Shown: one piece after another, positions 39,521 to 50,246 of the stretch
Layout of the letters: every line of letters begins with the position of its first letter
How positions within the stretch are numbered: the first letter of the stretch is position 1
Assembly (NCBI RefSeq): GCF_004358105.1
Contig: NZ_SMYL01000002.1
Coordinates: forward strand, 372,001-436,000
Length of the DNA stretch: 64,000 nucleotides
DNA from: Sapientia aquatica
Lineage (GTDB): Bacteria; Pseudomonadota; Gammaproteobacteria; Burkholderiales; Burkholderiaceae_D
Reading direction: 5' to 3'
Notes under the pieces: generated by a model
What the model saw: the letters and a program-made list of their open reading frames with translations, nothing else
Told to the model about the DNA's origin: nothing
The model's database searches: none
Translations under genes and position numbers: made by a program

Positions 39521-42385
39521 TTAAGCAAATTGACGTGCTTCGCCTTGTCCAAATAAATTATCGTCGCAGCGCTTGCATAAACCCGGATGCGCCGGATTGA
39601 TGCCAACGTCCGCACGATAATGCCAGCAGCGTTCGCATTTCTTCTCAGTGGATGCGGTGACGGCGACGCCTTCTTCTTCGGTCGAATTCACCAGCGCCAC
39701 TTTCGCGCTCGAAGTGATGAAGATGAATTTTAAATCATCGCCCAAGCTGGTCAGCAAGGTGTATTTCGGCTGCGATGCGCGCAAGGTTAAGTCGGCTTGC
39801 AAAGACGCGCCGATTGCACCCGAGACACGCACTTCTTCGAGCTGTTTGGTGACGTCTGTGCGAATCGTGCGCAACTCGCTGTACTTGGCCAGCAACGATT
39901 CGGCGTCGGCTACTTCTGGTAGGACGTAAAACAATTGCGTGAAGATCGTTTCATCGCTGGCTTTGAATTCGTCGCCACTGGCAAAGAACTTCCACGCTTC
40001 TTCGGCGGTGAAGGATAAGGTCGGTGCCATCAAACGCAACAAGGATTGGGTGATGTACCACAATGCGCTTTGCGCCGAGCGACGGGCGTGCGAATTGGTG
40101 CCGCTGGTGTACAAGCGATCTTTCAGAATATCCAAATAGAAGCCGCCCAAATCTTCTGAGCAGAAGCTTTGTAATTTAGCGATCACGGGATGGAATTCAA
40201 ATTGCTCGAAATGCGCTAAAACATCGCTTTGCAATGCTTGCATATTGGCCACGGCGTAGCGATCAATTTCCAACATATCGGCCACGGCAACCATGTCTTT
40301 ATTGGCGTCAAAATCAGAGGTGTTGGCTAACAAGAAGCGCAAGGTGTTGCGAATGCGGCGATACGATTCGGTTACGCGTTTTAAGATTTCGTCCGAGATC
40401 GTGATTTCGCTGGTGTAGTCCGACGAGGCCACCCACAAGCGCAAAATGTCCGCGCCCAAGGTATTAAAAATCGTTTGCGGTTCGACGCCATTGCCCAACG
40501 ATTTTGACATCTTGCGACCTTCGCCATCGACCACAAAACCGTGTGTGAGCAAGGCTTTGTAAGGTGCGCGACCATTTAACATGCTTGAAGTGAGCAGCGA
40601 AGAATGGAACCAACCGCGATGCTGATCGGAGCCTTCTAAATACAAATCGGCAGGGAAGCTCGCTGGGTGCGAACCGCGCAATACTGTTTGATGGGTACAA
40701 CCAGAATCGAACCACACGTCGAGCGTGTCGCGGTTCTTGACATACATATCCGCTTCGTCGCCCAATAGATCGGCTGGCTCGATACTTTGCCACGCTTCGA
40801 TACCTTCTTTTTCAACGCGCTGAGCGATTAATTCTAATAATTCGCTAGTACGTGGATGCAATTGGCCGGTTTCTTTGTGCAAGAAAAACGCCATCGGCAC
40901 GCCCCATTGACGTTGACGCGACAAGGTCCAGTCCGGACGATTTGCGATCATGCCTTCTAAGCGCGCTTTACCCCAGCTTGGGAAAAACTGAGTCGCTTCA
41001 ACGCCAGCCAATGCGGTTTCGCGCAACGTTGGGCCACCGTCCTTGGGCGTGACATCCATACGCGCAAACCATTGCGACGTGGCGCGATAGACGATTGGTG
41101 TTTTGTGACGCCAGCAGTGCATGTAGCTGTGCTCAAACATGACCAATTTAAATAAGGTTCCCGCTTCTTTAAGTTTGTCGCAAATCGGCTTGGACGCTTC
41201 CCAAATTGTCATGCCACCAAAAAACGGCAACCACGACGCGTATTTACCATCGCCCATTACCGGGCTGATGATGTCGTCGTCCTTCATGCCATGCGCTTTG
41301 CAGGAGTTGTAATCTTCGATACCGTAAGCAGGGGCGGAGTGCACCACACCGGTTCCGCTATCGATGGTGACGTATTCACCTAGATACACTGGCGAGACGC
41401 GATCGTAGCCCGGATCCAAGGCGGCTAAAGGATGTTTGAATTCGATCAACGATAAAGCGCTACCCAAGCAAGTCGCTAAAATTTCGCCCTCTAAGCCGTA
41501 ATTTTTCAGGCACGTTTCCACCAAATCATTCGCCAAAATTAACAAGGTCGGCACGCCATCGCGTACCGTTTGGACTAAGGCATAGGTGATTTCGGGGTGC
41601 ATGTTTAACGCTTGGTTGGACGGGATAGTCCAAGGCGTCGTAGTCCAGATGACGCAGTAGCCGTGCTGTAAAGGTAGTTTGTCTAGACCGAATGCGGCGG
41701 CGATTTTATCGTGCTGTAAAAACGGGAAACCAACGTCGATCGATGGATCGCGCTTGTCTTGGTATTCGACTTCCGCTTCCGCTAACGCGGAGCCACAATC
41801 AAAACACCAGTTGACCGGTTTCAAACCGCGGTACACATAGCCTTTATCGAGAATGGTACCCAAGGCGCGGATTTCATCGGCCTCGTTACCAAACGCCATG
41901 GTTTTGTAGGGATTATCCCACTCGCCTAAAACACCTAAGCGTTTGAAGTCGATTTTTTGTTTTTCGATTTGCGAATCCGCGTAAGTACGCGCTTTGCTTT
42001 GTACTTCGGCGACGGGCAAATGTTTGCCAAACATTTTTTCGATCTGGATTTCAATCGGCATGCCGTGGCAATCCCAGCCAGGTACATAGGGCGCATCAAA
42101 GCCGGCCAATGTGCGCGCTTTGACGATCATGTCTTTGAGAATTTTGTTAACCGCGTGGCCCAAGTGAATTTCACCGTTGGCGTACGGAGGACCATCATGC
42201 AGAACGAAGCTCGGGCGGCCTTTAGCGGCTTTGCGAATGCGTTGATAAATTTGTTTTTCTTGCCATTCTTTAACCCATTGCGGTTCGCGCTTGGCTAAGT
42301 CACCGCGCATGGGAAATGGGGTTTCCGTCATGTTGACCGGATAGGCTGATTTTGGCGCTTTATCTTTAGACTTTTCGTTAGACAT
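39521..42385 (-). CDS. ileS: Isoleucyl-tRNA synthetase
   Basis: IleS charges tRNA-Ile and edits misactivated valine. The 954-residue class I synthetase has the HIGH motif as HLGH in [17 protein letters not shown] (near 70), the KMSKS motif in [10 protein letters not shown] (near 615), and a C-terminal zinc knuckle [12 protein letters not shown] with CKRC. Start ATG 42385 ([11 protein letters not shown]) is chosen; a TTG at 42424 extends the frame without support. It lies between ribF and lspA on the same strand. Confidence 0.98.
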   Translation of the reverse strand: MSNEKSKDKAPKSAYPVNMTETPFPMRGDLAKREPQWVKEWQEKQIYQRIRKAAKGRPSFVLHDGPPYANGEIHLGHAVNKILKDMIVKARTLAGFDAPYVPGWDCHGMPIEIQIEKMFGKHLPVAEVQSKARTYADSQIEKQKIDFKRLGVLGEWDNPYKTMAFGNEADEIRALGTILDKGYVYRGLKPVNWCFDCGSALAEAEVEYQDKRDPSIDVGFPFLQHDKIAAAFGLDKLPLQHGYCVIWTTTPWTIPSNQALNMHPEITYALVQTVRDGVPTLLILANDLVETCLKNYGLEGEILATCLGSALSLIEFKHPLAALDPGYDRVSPVYLGEYVTIDSGTGVVHSAPAYGIEDYNSCKAHGMKDDDIISPVMGDGKYASWLPFFGGMTIWEASKPICDKLKEAGTLFKLVMFEHSYMHCWRHKTPIVYRATSQWFARMDVTPKDGGPTLRETALAGVEATQFFPSWGKARLEGMIANRPDWTLSRQRQWGVPMAFFLHKETGQLHPRTSELLELIAQRVEKEGIEAWQSIEPADLLGDEADMYVKNRDTLDVWFDSGCTHQTVLRGSHPASFPADLYLEGSDQHRGWFHSSLLTSSMLNGRAPYKALLTHGFVVDGEGRKMSKSLGNGVEPQTIFNTLGADILRLWVASSDYTSEITISDEILKRVTESYRRIRNTLRFLLANTSDFDANKDMVAVADMLEIDRYAVANMQALQSDVLAHFEQFEFHPVIAKLQSFCSEDLGGFYLDILKDRLYTSGTNSHARRSAQSALWYITQSLLRLMAPTLSFTAEEAWKFFASGDEFKASDETIFTQLFYVLPEVADAESLLAKYSELRTIRTDVTKQLEEVRVSGAIGASLQADLTLRASQPKYTLLTSLGDDLKFIFITSSAKVALVNSTEEEGVAVTASTEKKCERCWHYRADVGINPAHPGLCKRCDDNLFGQGEARQFA

Positions 42386-42472
42386 AGGATTCTCTGGAGC
42401 TTTTTTAAATAGGGTGAAATTCAAACAGGTTGCGCCAATCGAAGCGCTGTTTATGATGCTTTAGTTTGAGTT

Positions 42473-43465
42473 TCAAATTCGGTCGGTCGCTGAATTGGTG
42501 CGCAGCGGAGTTGCCGAGATTTGGCGTTCATGAAAATAGTTACGCGCCTGTGCCGCATCGTTATCAATCGCATTGGTCATGCTGATTAAATCGGGGAATT
42601 TTTGTTCGCCACGAATTTTTTGTAAAAACTCGATTTGCACTAATTTGCCGTAGCACTGCTGGTTGTAATCAAAAATATGCGTCTCTAATAACACGCGCCC
42701 CGCATCTTCCACGGTGGGGCGATTACCGATAGAAGCCACCGCTGGCAATGGATGTTTTTCAAGGCCATGTACTTGCACCACAAACACGCCATGCACCGCT
42801 GGGTGTTGATGCGCCACGCGCACATTTAATGTTGGGTAGCCTATCGTGCGGCCTAATTTTTGCCCATGTACCACGCGTCCGGTGATCGAGTACGAGTGAC
42901 CGAGCAACGCTTGCGCTTGCTGGAAATCACCGTCTGCTAGCGCTTGGCGCACCGCCGAGGACGAAATGCGCAGTCCTTCGTGATTCACAGTCGGCAGGGT
43001 TTCAACGCTAAAACCGTATTGTTGGCCAGCTTGTTTTAACAAGGCGATATTGCCTGCGCGTTTAGCGCCAAAACAAAAATCCTCGCCAACCATGAGCCAT
43101 TTAACATGCAAGCCATCGACGAGAATTTTTTTGATGAAATCGTCAGGCGATTGATTGGCAAACGTGTCGTTAAAGTGCTCAACGATCACATGATCAATGC
43201 CAGCGTCGTTCATCGCGTTCATGTTGTCGCGCAAATTGGCAATACGGCTTGGTGCTTTGCTTGGGTCGCCAGCGCGATGGGCAAAAAATTCGCGTGGATG
43301 TGGCTCAAATGTCATCACGGATGCCGTTAGATTTAAGCGGTCTGCGGCATGGCGCACCTCAGCCAGCAGGGCTTGATGACCAAGATGAACGCCGTCAAAG
43401 TTGCCGATGGTGAGCGCACATGGGCTAGCTGGGATAGCGTGGGAGATTCCGCGAAATACCTTCAT
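42473..43465 (-). CDS. ribF: Bifunctional riboflavin kinase/FAD synthetase
   Basis: RibF turns riboflavin into FMN and then FAD. The 330-residue protein has the FAD synthetase part first (GNFDGVHLGHQALL, about 22-35, then VGEDFCFGAKRAGN and RISSSAVRQAL) and the kinase part after about 190 (GRVVHGQKLGRTIGYPTLNV, ASIGNRPTVED). It opens the ribF-ileS-lspA-coaBC-dut run, all on the complement. No FMN riboswitch was seen upstream. Confidence 0.97.
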   Translation of the reverse strand: MKVFRGISHAIPASPCALTIGNFDGVHLGHQALLAEVRHAADRLNLTASVMTFEPHPREFFAHRAGDPSKAPSRIANLRDNMNAMNDAGIDHVIVEHFNDTFANQSPDDFIKKILVDGLHVKWLMVGEDFCFGAKRAGNIALLKQAGQQYGFSVETLPTVNHEGLRISSSAVRQALADGDFQQAQALLGHSYSITGRVVHGQKLGRTIGYPTLNVRVAHQHPAVHGVFVVQVHGLEKHPLPAVASIGNRPTVEDAGRVLLETHIFDYNQQCYGKLVQIEFLQKIRGEQKFPDLISMTNAIDNDAAQARNYFHERQISATPLRTNSATDRI

Positions 43466-43732
43466 TCGAGCTTAATAGGAAATGATGCAAAGTGGTCGAT
43501 TATAAAGGTTTTCGGACTAATTCTTATTGGAGATTAGGGCTTGCTCAGTGGTTTTTATCGAGAACGGGACACGAAATCACATGAAATCGTCGCTTTTTGA
43601 AGAATTTGGCCGAATTTTGACTATTTTTTGCTGATTTTAAGGGCTAGCGTGGGCGATTGTGTTGAGCTGGCTTGGTTCAATCCAAGCATCAACCAGTCAA
43701 CCACGCTGCTATTGGCTAGCCCTTATGGGAAT

Positions 43733-44164
43733 TTACGCCTTGTTTTGGCCCATAAATTGACCGAGCATTCCCGCCAAGCCGCTTAGACCACCAGCGGAAC
43801 CGCCATTTTGACTAAACTTTTCTATGATTCCAGGCAACATTTCAGCCAAATGTCCAGCCACTTGATCGTGCGGTAAACCGGCTGTTTCGGCCAATTGTTG
43901 CAAAATCCCGTTGCTGCCCAAAGCAGCTTGAATTTGTTCGCCCGTGACCGGCAAGTTTTCGCCGTTTCCCGCCCATGAAGCAACATGGTCAGCTAAGCCA
44001 GAACTTTGTAATGTGCTAATCAAGGTTTGCATGCCGCCCGCAACGCCACCTTCGTGGTTAGTCATCATTGCAATCGCGGCTTGCATGACGGCCGTTTTTG
44101 GATCGGCGCTTGGATCAGCATTATTGCCGCTTAACATGCTCAGTGCAGAATCGAGGAGTCCCAT
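43733..44164 (-). CDS. YidB family protein (DUF937-like)
   Basis: The 143-residue protein is rich in Gly, Ala and Gln. It starts MGLLDSALSMLSGNNAD and contains LISTLQSSGLADHVASWAGNGENLPVTGEQIQ and LPGIIEKFSQNGG, typical of the YidB family. Function is unknown. It has no signal peptide or membrane helix. A GGAAACACC ribosome site precedes ATG 44164. It lies between rsmE and ribF on the same strand, with gaps over 130 bp on each side, so it is probably its own unit. Confidence 0.82.
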   Translation of the reverse strand: MGLLDSALSMLSGNNADPSADPKTAVMQAAIAMMTNHEGGVAGGMQTLISTLQSSGLADHVASWAGNGENLPVTGEQIQAALGSNGILQQLAETAGLPHDQVAGHLAEMLPGIIEKFSQNGGSAGGLSGLAGMLGQFMGQNKA

Positions 44165-44297
44165 GGTGTTTCCTTTTGCTAGGTTGGGTAGAAAAATCAG
44201 GAAGTGAACGTTAAAGCTAAAACGCCAAAACTGTAAATCAAAATCACCCTGAAATTACGCCATGTAACAATAATTTAATATTGCGACCAGCGGTCGG

Positions 44298-45020
44298 CTA
44301 TCCGCCCCACAAGGCAGTAATCGAAGCGAGTGCCGCCAAGCCAGCGGTTTCGGTGCGCAGCACGCGGCTTCCCATTGATAACGGAATCGCGCCGTGCTGC
44401 AATGCAAGTTGCTCTTCTTGCTCGCTAAAGCCGCCTTCCGGCCCGATCATAATGGTCAGCGCCTGCGCAGGGTGATGCTTGACCCAATCGGCTAAAGAAT
44501 GCTCGGCTCGTGGGCTTAAAAATAAGCGCTTATGCATGTCTTGTTGTGCTATCCACTGTTTAAAGTCGCTGACTTCGCCCAATTGTGCCAAACGATTGCG
44601 CCCGCATTGTTCGCTCGCGGACTCGATCACGCCTTGCCAATGCAGACGGCGCTTTTCTGCTCGCTCGCCGGATAAGCGCATCACGCAGCGCTGGGCGGCT
44701 AAGGGTTGAATCCCTGCCGCACCGAGTTCAATGGCTTTTTCGATAATCCAATCCATTTTGCTCGATTCTGGCAAGGCTTGGGCCAGCGTGATGGCGTAGG
44801 GAAGTTCAACCTCGGAAGAATCAAATGTTTTGACCTCGGCGGCGGCGCGTTTTTTGTCAATCGACGTCAAGCTAGCCACATACGAGCCGCCGGTGCCGTT
44901 AAACAGCACTATCGTGTCGCCGGGATTAAGGCGCAGCACGTGGCAATGGTGGGCGACGGTATCGGGCAAAGTGACTTGCTCACCGATGGCGAGTGGTAGT
45001 GGGTAGAAAAAGCGCGGCAT
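44298..45020 (-). CDS. rsmE: 16S rRNA (uracil-1498-N3)-methyltransferase
   Basis: RsmE methylates U1498 in the decoding region of 16S rRNA. The 240-residue protein has an N-terminal PUA-like part (HHCHVLRLNPGDTIVLFNG) and a SPOUT domain with the knot motif TIMIGPEGGFSEQEEQLA and SMGSRVLRTETAGLAAL. ATG 45020 (MPRFFYPLPLA) fits the family start; the frame open to 45134 encodes low-complexity sequence and is rejected as coding. No ribosome site is clear. Confidence 0.95.
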   Translation of the reverse strand: MPRFFYPLPLAIGEQVTLPDTVAHHCHVLRLNPGDTIVLFNGTGGSYVASLTSIDKKRAAAEVKTFDSSEVELPYAITLAQALPESSKMDWIIEKAIELGAAGIQPLAAQRCVMRLSGERAEKRRLHWQGVIESASEQCGRNRLAQLGEVSDFKQWIAQQDMHKRLFLSPRAEHSLADWVKHHPAQALTIMIGPEGGFSEQEEQLALQHGAIPLSMGSRVLRTETAGLAALASITALWGG

Positions 45021-45221
45021 TGGGGAAATTGGTTGGGCGGATGAAGTGGTTATGCTAAACCAAGTGGGGGAGGGAAGATAGGGGATTTGATGTTGTTGGG
45101 GCTTTGGGTATCTTGGTTTTATTTGGTTGGTCAATGGTGGCGCTTGATTAACCGGTGGATTTGCTTGGTCGTGCTGTTGGCTTGATGATAGTGATTACTT
45201 TTAGTGCGTGTTAGGTTTAGG

Positions 45222-45267
45222 GGCTGAGTAGCCCTTGTGTCCTGATTGGAACACAAGGGCTAACCCG
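45222..45267. repeat. Small palindromic intergenic repeat, copy A
   Basis: TAGCCCTTGTGT (45229-45240) and ACACAAGGGCTA (45251-45262) form a perfect 12-bp stem with a 10-nt loop, followed by ACCCG but no T-run. A diverged relative lies at 47986-48027. It sits in the 185-bp gap between the M13 peptidase gene and rsmE. Confidence 0.6.
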
Positions 45268-45319
45268 ATCTACTAAGCGACAAAAGTCTTACAGCAGGCA
45301 ACGAATATGAGATGAATAA

Positions 45320-47380
45320 TTACCAAACACGTACTCGTGCATTCGGTGCTAAATACAATTTCTCTCCTGCCTGCACATCAAACGCGCCATACCAAGCGTC
45401 TAAATTACGCACCGTGTAAATACGGAATGCATCCGGCGCGTGTTCGTTGGTGGTGATTTGGCGGCGTAAGGCTTCCTCACGCTCGACGCCGCGCCAGCTC
45501 TCGGCATAGGCCAAGAAAAACTCTTGGTCCAAACGCTTGTCGGTCGCCGCGTCCTGTTTGCCAGCCGCTTTGTGGAAGGCGTCGTAAGCGACATTTAAAC
45601 CGGCTAAGTCGGCAATATTTTCGCCCAAGGTTTGTTGCCCGTTGATTGCTAAATCAGGGAAAGGGCGATAGGCGGAATACTGCGCCACTAAGGCTTTAGC
45701 GGATTTTTTGAAATGGCTGAAATCGGATTTTTGCCACCAGTTGCGCAACTCACCTTTGGAATCAAACTGCGCGCCGGAATCGTCGAAGCTGTGGCTGATT
45801 TCATGGCCAATCGTCGCGCCAATCGAGCCATAATTGGCCGCGTCTGACGCGTTAATGTCAAAGTATGGCGCTTGCAAAATCGCTGCTGGGAAATTGATCG
45901 CGTTTTGCATTGGCATATTCACCGCGTTAATTTCTTGCGCCACCATGCACCATTGCGCGACATCGACTGGCTTGCCTAATTTTGCCAACGCTTGTTGATA
46001 GGTATAGATTTGCGCCCGATCCACATTGCCAAAAGCATCGTCCGCTTTAATCTCCAAACCGGAAAAATCACGCCATTTATCGGGATAACCAACGCCCACA
46101 TACATCGTTTTGAGTTTGGCTTGTGCTTCGGCCTTGGTGCTTGGTGCCATCCAATCAAGCGTGGCAATGCGCGCGCTAAATGCATCCAATAAGTTCGTCA
46201 CCAAAGCGCGTACCTTAGCTTTGGCTTCGGGTGAAAAATGTTTGGCGACATACATTTTTCCCAGCGCATCACCGAGCGCGGCGTTCACCATTTGAATCGC
46301 GCGACGATTGCGCGGCTCTTGTTCTGGCGTGCCGGATAACGTCGTGCCGTAGAAGGCAAACTTTTGATCCGAGAACGCCTTTGGTAACACCGAAGCGCGG
46401 GTGTTAATGGCGTGGAAGCGCAGATAATCTTGCCAGTCGGCCAGCGGTACGGAGGCAACTAAAGCCGCTTCGCCTTTGACCGCGGTTGGGTGCCAAATGA
46501 TGAACGATTCTTGGTTGGATAATCCAGCAGCGGCAAAGTAATTGGCCCAATCCAAGCCAGCAGCTTTCTTGCTGAAATCGGCTTGGGTCCAGCTATTGTC
46601 GGCTTTTAACACGTTAGAAGTATCTTCACGCGGCGCGTGGGTTTGGGCGATTTTGTGCTCTAGCTTGATGACTCGCCTGGCAGCGTTGTCGGCATCGGGC
46701 ACGTCCGCTAATTTGAGCATTGCAGCGACATGCGCGTGATACTTAGCACGCAGCTCGACCATTTTGGGATTTTTGGATAAGTAGTATTCCCGATCCGGCA
46801 AACCGATACCGCCTTGCATAAAGTAAGCGGTGTACTTGCTATTGTCGTGGAAGCCTTGCGCTATCCACATACCGAATAAATTTTCAGTCCACACATTGGT
46901 CGCATTGATCGGATCAACGTCGGCGCGTAAGTTGGCCCCTAAGTAGGTCGATAAATCCGCTTTGGTTTTGAGCGCTGCAATGCTGTCCATGCGCGCTTTG
47001 AGCGGCGCAGTACCAGCTTTCTCAATGGCTGCTTGGTCCATGTAGGCGGTGTAATAATCCCCAACTTTGCGTTCCTCACTGCCCGGCGCTGCTTGGGTGG
47101 CAGTTTGGATTAAGGCGTCCAATTGCTTATTGGTGCGCTCGTTAATTTCACCAAAAATTCCCCAGCCACTTTGGTCCGCCGGTATCACGGCTTTTTTCTG
47201 CCAGCCGCCGTTGGCGTAGGCGTTGAAGTCATTACCCGGCTTGACGCTGGTGTCCATCCCGTCAATTTGGAAGCTGTTAGTTGTGCTGGTGTTTGATGCT
47301 GTTTGCTGTGCTTGGGTGGGCAGCGCTATGAGCGACGCAGCGGCGAGCAGGGCACATAGGGCTAGGGGTTTTAGGTTCAA
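45320..47380 (-). CDS. M13 family metallopeptidase (neprilysin/PepO type)
   Basis: The 686-residue zinc peptidase has a signal peptide (MNLKPLALCALLAAASLIALPTQA region, cut near 25) and is probably periplasmic. The zinc site is intact: HEISH at residues 526-530 within IGATIGHEISHSFDDSGAQFD, and ENIAD with Glu587 as the third ligand. The N-terminal peptidase_M13 domain starts with NDFNAYANGGWQKK. It ends NARVRVW, close to the family's CRVW end but with Val for Cys. It cleaves small peptides. Its upstream gap carries the structured repeat cluster. Confidence 0.95.
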   Translation of the reverse strand: MNLKPLALCALLAAASLIALPTQAQQTASNTSTTNSFQIDGMDTSVKPGNDFNAYANGGWQKKAVIPADQSGWGIFGEINERTNKQLDALIQTATQAAPGSEERKVGDYYTAYMDQAAIEKAGTAPLKARMDSIAALKTKADLSTYLGANLRADVDPINATNVWTENLFGMWIAQGFHDNSKYTAYFMQGGIGLPDREYYLSKNPKMVELRAKYHAHVAAMLKLADVPDADNAARRVIKLEHKIAQTHAPREDTSNVLKADNSWTQADFSKKAAGLDWANYFAAAGLSNQESFIIWHPTAVKGEAALVASVPLADWQDYLRFHAINTRASVLPKAFSDQKFAFYGTTLSGTPEQEPRNRRAIQMVNAALGDALGKMYVAKHFSPEAKAKVRALVTNLLDAFSARIATLDWMAPSTKAEAQAKLKTMYVGVGYPDKWRDFSGLEIKADDAFGNVDRAQIYTYQQALAKLGKPVDVAQWCMVAQEINAVNMPMQNAINFPAAILQAPYFDINASDAANYGSIGATIGHEISHSFDDSGAQFDSKGELRNWWQKSDFSHFKKSAKALVAQYSAYRPFPDLAINGQQTLGENIADLAGLNVAYDAFHKAAGKQDAATDKRLDQEFFLAYAESWRGVEREEALRRQITTNEHAPDAFRIYTVRNLDAWYGAFDVQAGEKLYLAPNARVRVW

Positions 47381-47560
47381 TTTTGTCTCCTTGGGTTGCG
47401 GATTTGGATTTGGGGGTTTCTTTTGGAAAATTGGAATTGAGGGGGATTTTGAGGTTGTTGGGGGGAAAGTGCAAATTATTCTTTCGGGGCAGCGGGGCGG
47501 AGATTGTTTGTTGATTTTTAAATAAATTACTTGCTTGGTTGTTTTTGTACTTGGGGTCGG

Positions 47561-47759
47561 GGGTAGCCCGACGGCTACTCACTTTTTTGTCTCGCCAAAA
47601 AAGGTAACCCAAAAAAGGCGACCACGGTATTTCGGAAACCCTGAAAAATTAGGTTCAAAAATGGGAAAGGAGTGAAACTCGCTGCGCTCAATCAGCACTC
47701 CTTTCTGATCCATTTTTAAGCCTAATTTTCCAGCCGAAATACAGTGGATTAAGGTCAAC
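47561..47759 (+). repeat. Structured dispersed repeat, copy 1
   Basis: In order: hairpin TAGCC/GGCTA (47564-47577); TCGCC/GGCGA (47592-47621); outer stem 47622-47635 with 47734-47747 (13 of 14 pairs); inner stem 47643-47664 with 47710-47731; apical stem GAAAGGAGTG/CACTCCTTTC (47665-47674, 47696-47705); loop 47675-47695. The flanks, outer stem and loop match copy 2 at 56950-57150 (reverse strand), while the inner and apical stems differ but stay complementary. No coding is evident. It resembles no named repeat family I know. Confidence 0.8.
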
Positions 47760-47848
47760 AAACATCATTGATTCAAGGATTTCGCTTGGTTACATTGGGT
47801 GTCTTTGACTTTGTGTTTTGATGCGTATAAAGAATGCAAGAATTTGGT

Positions 47849-47931
47849 GCTGAAAAAGTCGGAGTTTCAGCGACGGCTGGGTCGCCTTTTTTTGCTTATT
47901 TTTTGGCGAGACAAAAAAAGTGAGCTGTCGG
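47849..47931 (-). repeat. Structured dispersed repeat, decayed copy 3
   Basis: On the complement, 47931-47879 repeats the left flank of copy 1: GGCT/GTC-like start, TCACTTTTTTTGTCTCGCC, then AAAAAAGGCGACC. The outer stem is lost. A short hairpin GCTGAAA/TTTCAGC (47849-47855, 47865-47871) stands where the long stem would be. It points towards copy 1, so the two flanks form a wide inverted repeat about 300 bp apart. Confidence 0.6.
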
Positions 47932-47985
47932 TGATGCGTGGGTTTCGATTGGCATGCCAATCGCGCGCGCAACGCTGTTCGCATG

Positions 47986-48027
47986 CGGGTGAATACTCCC
48001 TCCCTATTGGGACACAGGGTCTACCCG
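47986..48027. repeat. Small palindromic intergenic repeat, copy B
   Basis: CGGGT (47986-47990) pairs with ACCCG (48023-48027), and the inside ATTGGGACACAGGGTCTACCCG resembles the right half of copy A at 45222-45267. Pairing of the left inner arm is imperfect. Confidence 0.45.
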
Positions 48028-48103
48028 TGACCTGCAAACTCAAATAATTAGCAAAGGTAAATAAACATCACTGCAACAAGAAATATCCAAACAGCTAAAA
48101 ACC

Positions 48104-48943
48104 TCACAACTCTGTTCGTAAAGCGAACAACTCAGGAAACAAAACCACATCCAACATTTTCCTCAAATAACTAACCCCAGCCGTTCCCCCAGTGCCTGTT
48201 TTAAATCCAATAATCCGCTCCACCGTAGTCACATGCCGGAAGCGCCAAATTCGGAACGCTGTTTCCAAATCCACTAACTTCTCCGCCAATTCATACAAAA
48301 CCCAATGCTGTTCGGGCGCTTGATAAACCTGCGTCCAAGCGGCTTGAACCGAAGCGTTGGCTTCGACTGGTAGGCGCCAATCGCGTTGCAAACGCGCTGC
48401 ATCGATGGCTAAACCTTCTCGTGCCATTAACAAAATCGCCTCGTCATAAATCGACGGTGAACTTAATGCCGCCGCGAGTTTGGCGTGGTTTTCTGGTTCG
48501 GTTTCATGCACCTTCATCAGGGTTGCGTTTTTATTGCCTAATAAGAATTCCAACTCCCGATATTGGTACGATTGAAAGCCAGAGGATTGTCCTAAATAAG
48601 GGCGAATTGCGGTGTATTCGGACGGCGTCATGGTGGCCAGCACGTCCCACGCATGCACTAACTGATCCATGATTCTGGCTACGCGCGAGAGCATTTTAAA
48701 GGCGGGTGGTAAATCGCCCGATTGGAGTTGCGTGCGCACGGCGCGCAATTCGTGCAGCATTAATTTAATCCACAATTCGCTCGTTTGATGCTGCACGATG
48801 AAGAGCATTTCGTTGTGGTTTGGTGAGCGCGGATGTTGGGCGGTGAGTATTTGCCCTAGGCCTAAATAATCGCCGTAGCTCATATCTTTGCTGAAATCTA
48901 ATTTGGCATCATGCCAAGTGCTGGGTTTGGTTTGGTCAGTCAT
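48104..48943 (-). CDS. kynA: Tryptophan 2,3-dioxygenase
   Basis: KynA opens the indole ring of tryptophan with O2 to N-formylkynurenine, using haem. The 279-residue protein shows [33 protein letters not shown] (His near 58 in the active site), [19 protein letters not shown], and [28 protein letters not shown] with the proximal haem His, TDO signatures. It is the last gene of the kynB-kynU-kynA operon, 28 bp after kynU. Confidence 0.98.
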   Translation of the reverse strand: MTDQTKPSTWHDAKLDFSKDMSYGDYLGLGQILTAQHPRSPNHNEMLFIVQHQTSELWIKLMLHELRAVRTQLQSGDLPPAFKMLSRVARIMDQLVHAWDVLATMTPSEYTAIRPYLGQSSGFQSYQYRELEFLLGNKNATLMKVHETEPENHAKLAAALSSPSIYDEAILLMAREGLAIDAARLQRDWRLPVEANASVQAAWTQVYQAPEQHWVLYELAEKLVDLETAFRIWRFRHVTTVERIIGFKTGTGGTAGVSYLRKMLDVVLFPELFALRTEL

Positions 48944-48971
48944 GGTGGTGGCTTAGTTGGATGGATTCAAA

Positions 48972-50216
48972 TTAGGTCACTGCGTTGCGCGGTGCGTGAA
49001 TCTCATAATCGTTGTTATCCAAAATATGTTTGAGTGCTTGCACCGCATTCCACACGTCCATGTAGCTGGTGTAGAGCGGCGTAAATCCAAATCGGGCGAC
49101 TTGCGGTTCGCGGTAGTCGCCGATGACGCCGCGTTTGATTAAGGCTTGAATAATTGGGTAGGCATGGGGATGCATGTAACTAACGTGACTGCCGCGTTTG
49201 GCGTGCTCGGTTGGTGTGACTAAGCTCAAGCCATGGGTACCGCATTCTTGCGCTACCAAAGCGATGAATAGGTCAGTAAGTGCTAACGATTTGCCGCGTA
49301 CTGCGTTGATATTGGTTTGTTCGAAGGTCGATAAACCGACTTCCACCAAGGCTAAGGAAACAATCGGTTGCGTGCCGCACAGAGCGCGTCGGATTGTCTT
49401 GGTGGGAGTGAATTCGGCTTGCATGGCAAACGGTGCATTGTGTCCCCACCAGCCTGATAGTGGATGGGTGAAGGCGGTTTGATGGCGTTCTGCGATCCAA
49501 ATAAATGCTGGTGCGCCGGGGCCGCCGTTTAAGTATTTGTAGGTGCAACCAACGGCGAAATCGGCGTTGCATCCATTTAAATCAATCGGCACCGCGCCAG
49601 CGGAATGGCATAAATCCCAGATGGTTAGCACATCGTGTTTATGCGCATGCGCGGTGAGTGCTTGCATGTCTAGCAGCTCGCCGGTACGGTAGTTGACTTG
49701 GGTCAGCAACACCAAGGCGGTGTCGTCGTTGATGGCCGTGTAGAGTTCTTCCGTGGTGTCAATCAATTGCAACTGATAGCCTTGGTTTAGCCACTCGGTG
49801 ATCCCTTGGATCATGTACAAATCGGTGGGGAAATTAATCCGCTCGGTGACGATGACTTTGCGCTGCGGATGTTTTTCTGCTTGGATTTTTAATCCTGCGG
49901 CTAAGGTTTTGAACAGATTGATTGAGGTGCTATCGGTCAATACCACTTCGGACGATTTCGCGCCGATTAAGGGTGCCAATAAATCGCCTAAACGCGATGG
50001 CAGATCAAACCAGCCAGCGCTGTTCCAACTGCCAATTAATTTGTCGCCCCATTCTTGCTCAATCACTTGCTGCGCCCGCTGGATGGCGGCTTTGGGCTGC
50101 GCGCCTAGTGAATTGCCATCTAAATAAATTACATTCGGCGGCAGATTAAATTGCTCTCGGATGGGGGCGAGCGGATCTTGTTGATCCAGTTGCTGGCAAG
50201 TGGCTTGGGTAATCAT
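48972..50216 (-). CDS. kynU: Kynureninase
   Basis: KynU cleaves kynurenine to anthranilate and alanine with PLP. The 414-residue protein has the PLP lysine, Lys227, in [19 protein letters not shown]. It also has [14 protein letters not shown] near the start, and [14 protein letters not shown] with the Asp that binds the PLP ring. It is in the middle of the kyn operon, 30 bp after kynB. The three enzymes together take tryptophan to anthranilate. Confidence 0.98.
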   Translation of the reverse strand: MITQATCQQLDQQDPLAPIREQFNLPPNVIYLDGNSLGAQPKAAIQRAQQVIEQEWGDKLIGSWNSAGWFDLPSRLGDLLAPLIGAKSSEVVLTDSTSINLFKTLAAGLKIQAEKHPQRKVIVTERINFPTDLYMIQGITEWLNQGYQLQLIDTTEELYTAINDDTALVLLTQVNYRTGELLDMQALTAHAHKHDVLTIWDLCHSAGAVPIDLNGCNADFAVGCTYKYLNGGPGAPAFIWIAERHQTAFTHPLSGWWGHNAPFAMQAEFTPTKTIRRALCGTQPIVSLALVEVGLSTFEQTNINAVRGKSLALTDLFIALVAQECGTHGLSLVTPTEHAKRGSHVSYMHPHAYPIIQALIKRGVIGDYREPQVARFGFTPLYTSYMDVWNAVQALKHILDNNDYEIHAPRNAVT

Positions 50217-50246
50217 GGGGATTCCGATAAAAAGTAACTAACAATA

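Larger units (their letters stand above)
47381..48103. other. Repeat-rich intergenic region between kynA and the M13 peptidase gene
   Basis: These 723 bp contain no real gene; the open frames here are by-products of the repeats. Contents: a G-rich stretch (47390-47520), structured repeat copy 1 (47561-47759), a decayed inverted copy (47849-47931), and copy B of the small palindrome (47986-48027). Confidence 0.7.

Noticed and set aside
47561-47931. CRISPR array or tandem repeat
   Set aside because: The repeats are inverted hairpins with no regular direct-repeat and spacer pattern, and no cas genes are near.
47799-48047. Open frames through the repeat clusters (47799-48047, 57177-57479, 56942-57247)
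   Set aside because: They read through structured repeat sequence, with low-complexity or Arg/Lys-rich translations, and lack start signals.
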